Shown: piece by piece, positions 1 to 5,026 of the stretch
Layout: each line of letters starts with the position of its first letter
Position numbering within the stretch: the first letter of the stretch is position 1
Assembly: GCA_964555735.1 (NCBI GenBank)
Contig: CAZKTS010000237.1
Location: forward strand, 1-7,242
Direction of reading: 5' to 3'
Origin: CAZKTS01 sp964555735
Lineage (GTDB): Bacteria; Actinomycetota; Acidimicrobiia; IMCC26256; PALSA-555
DNA length: 7,242 bases
Made by a program: the position numbers and the translations under genes
Notes under the pieces: model-generated
The model's database searches: none
Told to the model about the DNA's origin: nothing
What the model saw: only the letters and a program-made list of their open reading frames with translations

Positions 1-1500
1 GAGGCCTACGTCACGCTGCTCGCACGCGACTTCGACGCCCGCGCCCCCAAGGTCGTGTTCGCCGGCTCGCGCGGGTCGCTCGCGCTGCTCGTCGAGCGGG
101 CCGCCGACGGCGTGATCCTCCAGGACGCCGACCCCGCGCTCGTCACCGACAAGCTGCTCGACGACCTCTGGACCCAGGTGACGCGCCTCCACTCGGCGCG
201 CATCGCGCACGGCAAGCTCGACGGCCACCACGTCGTGATCGGCGGCACCAAGCGCGCGCCCACCGCCACCCTCGTCGGGTTCGAGTACGCGTCGACCAGC
301 GTCCGGTTCCGCGAGACCAACGCCGACATCGCCCAGCTCCTCGCCGCGACGGCCGCCGCGGCCGGCAACGAGCGGGCCGTCGCTGCGGCAATCCGCGGCG
401 TCGGCACCGATGCGGTCGTCGCCGCGCTCCCCTCGCTCCAGCCCCAGGCGGTCTCGGGCTGGACCCACGACGCGCTCGGCGGCCGCAAGGGTCTCGACGA
501 CCAGCTCGAGGCACTGCGCGAGGAGGGTGCACGCCAGACCGGCACCGACGCGCCCGAGCTCCAGCAGCTCTACCGGATCCACCCGCGCAGCATCATCATG
601 GCGGTCGCCGCGCTCGTCGCCGTCGGCACGCTGCTGTCGCGCGTGGGCGACCCCGAGGTCTTCTGGGACACGATCAAGAACGCCGACTGGTGGTTCGTGG
701 CCCTGGCGTTCTTCACCGGGATCGCCACCGACGTCGCGTTCGGGATCACCTTCCTCGGCAACGTGCCGATCCGCCTGCCGATCTGGCCGAGCATCGAGCT
801 CCAGAGCGCGATGTCGTTCTCGAACCTCGCGGTGCCGGTGGCCGCCGATGTCGCGCTCCAGGTGCGGTTCCTCCAGCGCAACGGCATGGACGTGTCGTCG
901 GCCGTCGCGACCGGTGGCGTGCTCAGCTCGGTCACCGAGATCGTCACCCAGGTCGGCCTGTTCTTCCTCGCGCTCTGGCTCTCGCCCGACAGCATCGAGT
1001 TCGGCCGCATCGACACGAGTCAGATCGTGGTCGTCGTGCTCATCGCGGTGTTCGTGATCGGCGTGGCCGTCGCGGTGATGTTCGGCGTCCGGCGCCTCCG
1101 CAACCGGGTGCTCCCGCCGATCAAGCGGGCCGCGCTGACGGTCTGGGGCGCGATCAAGACGCCGTCGCGCCTCGCGCTGCTCATCGGCGGCAACCTCGTC
1201 GCGCAGTCGCTGTACGCAGCGTCGCTGCTGTGCTGCCTCGCCGCGTTCGGGGAGAGCGTCAACTTCTGGACGCTGCTCGCGCTCAACATCGGCATCTCGA
1301 TGATCGCGTCGCTCGTGCCCGTGCCCGGCGGCAGCACCGCGGTGTCGGCCATCGGCCTGGCCGGGATGCTCACCGCGTTCGGCGTGCCCGAGGCCGCGGG
1401 CTCGGCCGCCGTCCTCACCCACCAGCTCGCGGTCACCTACCTCCCGGCGATCCCCGGCTGGTTCGCCACCAACGACCTCATCAAGAAGCGGATGCTCTGA
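1..1500 (+). CDS. Flippase-like (LPG synthase TM-type) membrane protein with degenerate kinase-like N-terminal domain, 5'-truncated
   Basis: The frame is open from base 1 to the TGA at 1498-1500 (499 codons), so the true start lies left of the window; an internal GTG at 55 is not a credible start. Residues about 197-499 carry multiple hydrophobic helices typical of the lysylphosphatidylglycerol synthase TM / AglD-like family, with the late PVPGG motif at 440-444 and a short basic end (IKKRML). Proteins of this fold are integral membrane proteins linked to lipid modification or transport; the substrate here is unknown. The upstream part (about 1-150) resembles a protein-kinase C-lobe: HGKLDGHH at 70-77 sits where HGDLxxxN is expected and LVGFEY at 91-96 where DFG is expected. 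Both acidic catalytic positions are replaced (Lys72, Gly93), which suggests a pseudokinase. No aminoacyl-transferase domain follows the membrane part, so this is probably not a true MprF. Confidence 0.85.
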   Translation, partial: EAYVTLLARDFDARAPKVVFAGSRGSLALLVERAADGVILQDADPALVTDKLLDDLWTQVTRLHSARIAHGKLDGHHVVIGGTKRAPTATLVGFEYASTSVRFRETNADIAQLLAATAAAAGNERAVAAAIRGVGTDAVVAALPSLQPQAVSGWTHDALGGRKGLDDQLEALREEGARQTGTDAPELQQLYRIHPRSIIMAVAALVAVGTLLSRVGDPEVFWDTIKNADWWFVALAFFTGIATDVAFGITFLGNVPIRLPIWPSIELQSAMSFSNLAVPVAADVALQVRFLQRNGMDVSSAVATGGVLSSVTEIVTQVGLFFLALWLSPDSIEFGRIDTSQIVVVVLIAVFVIGVAVAVMFGVRRLRNRVLPPIKRAALTVWGAIKTPSRLALLIGGNLVAQSLYAASLLCCLAAFGESVNFWTLLALNIGISMIASLVPVPGGSTAVSAIGLAGMLTAFGVPEAAGSAAVLTHQLAVTYLPAIPGWFATNDLIKKRML

Positions 1501-1509
1501 GGGATTCTG

Positions 1510-1522
1510 GCGTCACTGACGC
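1510..1522. repeat. 13-bp perfect dyad GCGTCA-C-TGACGC in the intergenic gap
   Basis: GCGTCACTGACGC is perfectly symmetric about C1516. The right half-site TGACGC recurs at 1528-1533, 11 bp downstream, about one helical turn. As RNA it could fold into a 5-bp stem (GCGTC/GACGC) with an ACT loop. A second 5-bp stem is possible at 1542-1559 (CGACG/CGTCG, 8-nt loop). No T-run follows, so a classical intrinsic terminator is not supported. It could be an operator for the downstream small membrane protein gene or a 3'-end hairpin of the flippase-like gene. Confidence 0.4.
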
Positions 1523-1566
1523 TCGAATGACGCGCCGTGATCGACGCAAGAATTCGTCGGACCTGC

Positions 1567-1572
1567 CAGACT
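1567..1572 (+). promoter_or_regulatory. Candidate leaderless -10 element (CAGACT) for the small membrane protein gene
   Basis: CAGACT matches TANNNT at all but the first base and ends 7 nt before the ATG at 1580, which places transcription start at or next to the start codon. There is no purine-rich Shine-Dalgarno in the CCCGCCC that precedes the ATG. No convincing -35 is visible. The call rests mainly on the same arrangement at other starts in the window. Confidence 0.35.
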
Positions 1573-1579
1573 CCCGCCC

Positions 1580-1870
1580 ATGTGCGGATGTCTGTTCGTC
1601 ATCGCAGCGGCGATCTCGCCCCGGCTCGGTGTGTTCGTCCTGTGGGCGTTCACCGACCGCATGAGCATCGCCTTCGACTCGTTCTGGTGGGCGCTGATCG
1701 GCTTCGTGTTCCTGCCGTGGACGACGCTCGCTTGGGCGCTGGTGTACGCGCCGGTCCGCGGCGTCACCGGGTTCGGCTGGGTGATCGTGGTGTTCGCGTT
1801 CATCGTCGACATCTCGACCCACGTCGGGTCGGCGACGGCGCGGCGCGAGGAACGAGCAGCCGCCGCGTAA
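1580..1870 (+). CDS. Small three-helix conserved hypothetical membrane protein (96 aa)
   Basis: This short protein is almost entirely membrane: hydrophobic segments at about residues 3-23, 36-57 and 66-80, followed by a short charged tail (ARREER, about 87-92). It resembles a widespread family of roughly 90-100-aa actinobacterial membrane proteins that share an ISPR turn (12-15), a central AFDSxW stretch (31-36) and FLPWTTL (44-50); I know of no assigned function. The ATG at 1580 begins right at the first hydrophobic segment and lies 7 nt after a candidate -10 element, which supports it as the start. The gene follows the flippase-like gene by 79 bp and precedes the DUF4239 gene by 3 bp, so it is probably co-transcribed with the latter. 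Three cysteine/glycine-rich residues at the very N-terminus (MCGC) are notable, but there is no proper lipobox before them. Confidence 0.75.
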   Translation: MCGCLFVIAAAISPRLGVFVLWAFTDRMSIAFDSFWWALIGFVFLPWTTLAWALVYAPVRGVTGFGWVIVVFAFIVDISTHVGSATARREERAAAA

Positions 1871-1873
1871 GCC

Positions 1874-2698
1874 GTGTCACCCGAATCGCTCATCAGCCGG
1901 GTCGTCCGCTGGCTCGCCGCGCGCACCTGGGCCACGGTCTTCGCCCTGTTCTTCGCCTGGTTCGTGCTGTGGACCGCGTTCGCGTACATCCTGCTGAACG
2001 AGATCGTCTCCGGGACCGACCAGAAGAGCCTGGCGTCGCTGTCGAGCTCGCTCATGACCGCCTTCGGCGCGCTGTTCGCGTTCCTCACCGCGTTCGTGAT
2101 CACCATCGAGTGGAACCAGCGGCGGGACGCCGAGCACAACATCGGGCTCGAGGCCGACTCCTGGGTGCGGCTGGCGTGGGCGAGCCAGTTCCCCGATGCC
2201 GACGGCACCTCGGTGCGCCGCTCGCTGCGCGCCTACGGCCGCGCCGTGCTCGACGTCGAGTGGCCCATCCTCGGACGCGGTGAGGGCGGCGCACCCGAGG
2301 CCCACGACCGGCTCGGCGAGGTGCAGGAGCTCGTGCGCACCGTGGCGGCGCAACCCGGCCTCCCCGTGTCGGTGAGCACCGACTTCACCAAGGCCCTGAA
2401 CGCGATGGCCGTCACGCGCTCGGATCGGATCAACGCGTCGACGCACGACCTGCCCGTCCCGCTGTTCCTCCTCTCGCTGCTCGCCGGCGTGATGCTGACG
2501 CTCAACGCGATCTGCGTCGCGCTCACCTTCGAGCCCGAGTTCGTGTTCGTGATCGGCGGCCTCGTGACGCTGGTCTCACTCGACCTCGCGCTGCTCGTGT
2601 CGATCAGTACGCCGTACCTGGGCGGGCTCCACGTGCGCCGCCGGCCGCTCGCGCACGTGATCGAGGACCTCGAGCGCGAGCGCTACGGCCCGCTCTGA
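1874..2698 (+). CDS. DUF4239 / bestrophin-like domain membrane protein
   Basis: At 274 aa this has the length and layout of DUF4239 proteins: two N-terminal transmembrane helices (about 20-42 and 60-79), a soluble middle section (about 80-192), and two C-terminal helices (about 194-216 and 222-246). Family-like features include an RxYGRAVLDVEWP stretch around 119-131 and a late R-INAST-HDLPVPL segment leading into the third helix. The family is annotated as bestrophin-like, so an ion-channel role has been suggested; its function is not established. The GTG start lies 3 bp after the TAA of the 96-aa gene, with no good Shine-Dalgarno at normal distance (a GAGGAA lies about 21 nt upstream), suggesting translation by coupling or reinitiation. 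The 3' end overlaps the convergent acetolactate decarboxylase gene by 16 bp. Confidence 0.8.
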   Translation: MSPESLISRVVRWLAARTWATVFALFFAWFVLWTAFAYILLNEIVSGTDQKSLASLSSSLMTAFGALFAFLTAFVITIEWNQRRDAEHNIGLEADSWVRLAWASQFPDADGTSVRRSLRAYGRAVLDVEWPILGRGEGGAPEAHDRLGEVQELVRTVAAQPGLPVSVSTDFTKALNAMAVTRSDRINASTHDLPVPLFLLSLLAGVMLTLNAICVALTFEPEFVFVIGGLVTLVSLDLALLVSISTPYLGGLHVRRRPLAHVIEDLERERYGPL

Positions 2699-3486
2699 CC
2701 GCCGCCTTCCAGGCGGGCGATCTCGGCGCGGTCGGCCGCGCCGGGCACGCCGAGCCCGACGTCGTCGGGCAGCTCCACGTGCAGCTCGTTCTCGGGGTCG
2801 AGCGCGACCCGGCCGTCGGTCAGCGTGAGGTCGAGCACGTGCCCGCCGACGGCACGGTCGTCGCTCAAGAAGTGGAGGTGGTAGCCCGGCACCTCGACGC
2901 CCGCGGTGGCGTCGGGGAAGCGGAAGCCCACGAGGGTCCCGGTGGCCGCGGGCACCGACCACTCGGTCTGGTGGTCGACGACCTCGGACAGCCGCGGGTA
3001 CGGGGGCGTCTGCTCGTGCACGCTGCGCAACCGAAGGTCCGTGAACGTGCCCTCGACGCGCACCGCGAGCACCGGCGCGTCGGCCGGTGCGAGCGCGTCG
3101 AGCCGGGCCCGGAGCTCGCCGGAGGAGATCGGACCGCCGAGCTCCTCGCGCACCGTCGGCGTGAACCGGCACAGCACCGCGAAGGGAGTCGGCGTGTCGA
3201 GCGGCACCGCCCGCACCCCGCCGTCGCCGTCGATCAGCCACGGCTCGCCGTCGAGGATCACCAGCTCGCCGCCGAGGTGCTGCACGGTGCCGATGCCGAG
3301 GTCGCCGTGGGTCAGCAGCTCGCCGAGGGTGGTGTCGCCGTCGAAGCGGCCGTCCATCAGCGCGTCGAGCGTGCCGGCCTGGAACGCGGTGTGCTCGACC
3401 GCCGGGTCGTGCTCGAGCCCGGACCGGGTGAGCGCGCGCAGGTGCAGCGCGCCGAGCAGCCGGTCGTCGATCACGTCGCGTGCCAT
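2683..3486 (-). CDS. alsD: Alpha-acetolactate decarboxylase
   Basis: This is a 267-aa acetolactate decarboxylase (EC 4.1.1.5), a cytosolic enzyme that converts (S)-2-acetolactate to (R)-acetoin and CO2 in the acetoin/2,3-butanediol pathway. Visible signatures are the substrate-side block TLDALMDGRFDGD (39-51) followed by GDLGIGT (61-67) and GGELVILDGE (72-81); TPFAVLCRF (100-108); GTFTDLRLRSV (146-156) and PYPRL (162-166); and the zinc-site block YHLHF (202-206) with GGHVLD (214-219). By comparison with the known enzyme the zinc ligands should be His203, His205 and His216, with Glu74, Arg154 and Glu238 as active-site residues; all are present, so the enzyme looks functional. Its length is normal for the family. 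No acetolactate synthase or butanediol dehydrogenase lies in the window. The ATG at 3486 is preceded by a perfect TANNNT at leaderless spacing. The 3' end overlaps the DUF4239 gene. Confidence 0.93.
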   Translation of the reverse strand: MARDVIDDRLLGALHLRALTRSGLEHDPAVEHTAFQAGTLDALMDGRFDGDTTLGELLTHGDLGIGTVQHLGGELVILDGEPWLIDGDGGVRAVPLDTPTPFAVLCRFTPTVREELGGPISSGELRARLDALAPADAPVLAVRVEGTFTDLRLRSVHEQTPPYPRLSEVVDHQTEWSVPAATGTLVGFRFPDATAGVEVPGYHLHFLSDDRAVGGHVLDLTLTDGRVALDPENELHVELPDDVGLGVPGAADRAEIARLEGGGQSGP

Positions 3487-3489
3487 GCT
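3484..3489 (+). promoter_or_regulatory. Candidate leaderless -10 element (CATGCT) for the 185-aa gene
   Basis: CATGCT differs from TANNNT only at its first base and ends 8 nt before the ATG at 3498. It physically contains the start codon of the divergent acetolactate decarboxylase gene (CAT at 3484-3486, read on the other strand). A GGAG at 3491-3494 sits only 3 nt before the ATG, too close for an ideal Shine-Dalgarno, though this leaves a leadered alternative open. Confidence 0.4.
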
Positions 3490-3492
3490 CGG

Positions 3493-3498
3493 AGCGTA
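3493..3498 (-). promoter_or_regulatory. Candidate leaderless -10 element (TACGCT) for alsD
   Basis: Read on the minus strand the sequence is TACGCT, a perfect TANNNT, then six bases, then the alsD ATG. This spacing places the predicted transcription start on the A of the start codon. Its first base (3498) is also the first base of the divergent gene's ATG. No strong -35 is visible: the 17-bp-spaced hexamer lies in a CTTCTT-like stretch. Confidence 0.5.
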
Positions 3499-4055
3499 TG
3501 GGACTGTTCGGGCGCAAGAAGAAGGACCTGACCCTCGACGGGATCGGGGGCACGGCCGTCGTCGAGTGGCTCGAGGACGCGAGCTACGACTACGACGCCG
3601 AATCCACCAGCCTGGCCGACCTGGGCATCGGCAACGTGAAGCGGGGCATGCGCCTGCGGGTCTCGGTCGAGGGGCAACCCGAGTACCTGATCGAGGGCAA
3701 GCAGAAGATCCCCGCGAAGCGCTCAGCCCAGCTCGCCGAGACCATGCGTCTCCCGGTCTACGTCGACCGCGCCGACCCTCAGCACATCGACATCAACTGG
3801 GAGGCGTTCGACGCGTCCGGTGAGCAGGCGCGCGTGCTGCCGCAGAACACCGAGCAGATCCGCGAGCACGTGCACCAGACGATGGACGCAACCCGCGAGA
3901 CGATGATCAACGGCTGGGTGATGGCGGTGCAGCAGGGTGGGCTGACGCCCGAGGCGTTCGAGGAGGCACTCCAGGGCTCGGTCACGAGCGGGATGCTCAC
4001 CGAGGACGAAGCCGCGGCCGCCCGCGCCCGCATCAACCAGCCAGGCAGCCGTTGA
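3498..4055 (+). CDS. Conserved hypothetical protein: beta-rich N-terminal domain plus tandem SHOCT-like C-terminal motifs
   Basis: This 185-aa soluble protein starts at the ATG at 3498 (MGLFGRKKK); an upstream in-frame GTG at 3480 is less likely because it would run back through the divergent gene's start. The N-terminal half has the alternating pattern of a small beta-barrel seen in many actinobacterial hypothetical proteins: GTAVVEWLE (18-26), a central MRLRVSVEGQPEYLI run (51-65), and the closing LPVYVDRADPQHIDINW (85-101). A helical linker follows (about 115-140). The end holds two related units 18 residues apart, VQQGGLTPE (144-152) and VTSGMLTED (162-170), which resemble the short helical SHOCT motif often found at protein C-termini. 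No signal peptide, membrane helix or catalytic motif is visible, and no function can be given. It is divergent from alsD and overlaps the hydrolase gene tail to tail by 23 bp. Confidence 0.75.
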   Translation: MGLFGRKKKDLTLDGIGGTAVVEWLEDASYDYDAESTSLADLGIGNVKRGMRLRVSVEGQPEYLIEGKQKIPAKRSAQLAETMRLPVYVDRADPQHIDINWEAFDASGEQARVLPQNTEQIREHVHQTMDATRETMINGWVMAVQQGGLTPEAFEEALQGSVTSGMLTEDEAAAARARINQPGSR

Positions 4056-4995
4056 GGAAGTCGAGCAGTCGCGGGAACCAGTGCGCGCCCACCGTCGGCA
4101 GCCCGATGCAACCGTGCGGCGTGTCCGGGTACACGAGCAGCTCGGTGCGGTTCCCGGCGAGCGCGTAGCGCGACGCCAGGAACAGCGTGTCGTCGACGAG
4201 GTGGTCGTTGCCGCCGACGGTGAACAGGGCGGGCGGTAGCCCCGACAGCTCGGCGTAGAGCGGCGAGATCTCCGGGTCGCGCCGCTCGTCGTTGGTGAGT
4301 CCAGGCGTGAACAGCTCGGTGAAGAAGTCGCCGCCCTCCGCGCTGAGCACGTCGGCATCCGGCTCGATGCCGATGCCGTCGTGGCTCGGCGTGTGGCCGA
4401 CGTCGTAGACCCCGAACACGAGGTTGGCGCCCACGAAGCGATCGATCGCCTGGAGCCGGTCGCGCGCGCGGAGCAGCGTGACCGCGGCGAGGTGGCCGCC
4501 GGCCGACTCGCCGCCCACGAGGATCTTCGCCGAGCCGTACTCCGCCTCACCGTGCTCGAGCACCCAGAGCGCCGCGGCCTCGCAGTCGTCGGGGCCGGCG
4601 GGGTACGGATGCTCGGGCGCGAGGCGGTAGTCGACGCTCACCACCGCCACGTTGCACGCGTCGGCGATGACCGTGGAGAGGCCGTCCATCATCTCGGGGT
4701 CGCCGACGATCCAGCCGCCGCCGTGGAAGTGGAGATACACGCCGGCGACCGGGCCATCGGCCTCAGGCACGAACGTCCGGAGCCGCAGGTCGCCCCCCGG
4801 GCCGTCGATGGTGCGGTCGACGGCCCGCGGCGAACGCTCGGTCGCGCCGATGCGCGCGGCGCGCTGCGAGGCGACGCGCTCCTCCACGCTGAGGTGCGGG
4901 CTCTCGTCGCCCTTGGGGAACGCGGCGACGAACGCCGCCGACTCTTCGCGGAGCTGCGGACGCAGCGCCTCGATCTCGTCGTCCCAGAGCCTCAC
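4033..4995 (-). CDS. Alpha/beta hydrolase of the hormone-sensitive lipase (HSL) family, esterase-type
   Basis: This 320-aa protein shows every hallmark of the HSL (bacterial lipase family IV, alpha/beta-hydrolase fold-3) esterases: the oxyanion-hole motif HGGGW (91-95), the DYRLAPEHPYP block (122-132), the nucleophile elbow GESAGG (162-167, Ser164), the acid Asp264 in GGNDHLVDD, and the catalytic His294 in DTPHG. PEISPLYAEL (241-250) is another family landmark. These enzymes hydrolyse carboxyl esters, usually short acyl chains, in the cytosol; there is no signal peptide. The substrate cannot be read from sequence. It starts at a GTG with a clear Shine-Dalgarno (GAGGGGG, 5-nt spacer) 31 bp after the glycosyltransferase stop, so the two genes probably form an operon. 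Its C-terminal codons overlap the convergent 185-aa gene by 23 bp. Confidence 0.92.
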   Translation of the reverse strand: MRLWDDEIEALRPQLREESAAFVAAFPKGDESPHLSVEERVASQRAARIGATERSPRAVDRTIDGPGGDLRLRTFVPEADGPVAGVYLHFHGGGWIVGDPEMMDGLSTVIADACNVAVVSVDYRLAPEHPYPAGPDDCEAAALWVLEHGEAEYGSAKILVGGESAGGHLAAVTLLRARDRLQAIDRFVGANLVFGVYDVGHTPSHDGIGIEPDADVLSAEGGDFFTELFTPGLTNDERRDPEISPLYAELSGLPPALFTVGGNDHLVDDTLFLASRYALAGNRTELLVYPDTPHGCIGLPTVGAHWFPRLLDFLNGCLAG

Positions 4996-5000
4996 GGTGT

Positions 5001-5007
5001 CCCCCTC
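5001..5007 (-). promoter_or_regulatory. Strong ribosome binding site of the hydrolase gene
   Basis: On the minus strand GAGGGGG is followed by ACACC and then the GTG start at 4995. The 5-nt spacing supports the GTG as the true start. This clear Shine-Dalgarno on the second gene of an operon contrasts with the first genes of other units in the window, which lack one, as expected when first genes are leaderless. Confidence 0.65.
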
Positions 5008-5026
5008 GATCGCGTGCGGAGCGACG

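Noticed and set aside
55..57. GTG as the real start of the first gene
   Set aside because: The frame is open to the window edge, and the kinase-like domain would be cut mid-fold; truncation by the window is the simpler explanation.
1542..1559. Intrinsic terminator after the flippase-like gene
   Set aside because: The stem is only 5 bp with an 8-nt loop, and no T-run follows.
1580..1591. Lipoprotein signal from the Cys-rich N-terminus (MCGC) of the 96-aa protein
   Set aside because: A lipobox cysteine must follow a hydrophobic signal segment; here the cysteines precede it.
690..1664. Long + strand open frame (324 codons) overlapping the flippase-like gene
   Set aside because: Arg/Ala/His-rich composition without motifs; an out-of-frame shadow of the membrane protein, which has a convincing family pattern.
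2576..3553. Minus-strand open frame (325 codons) over alsD
   Set aside because: Nearly all Arg, Ala and Pro; out of frame with the clearly recognisable acetolactate decarboxylase.
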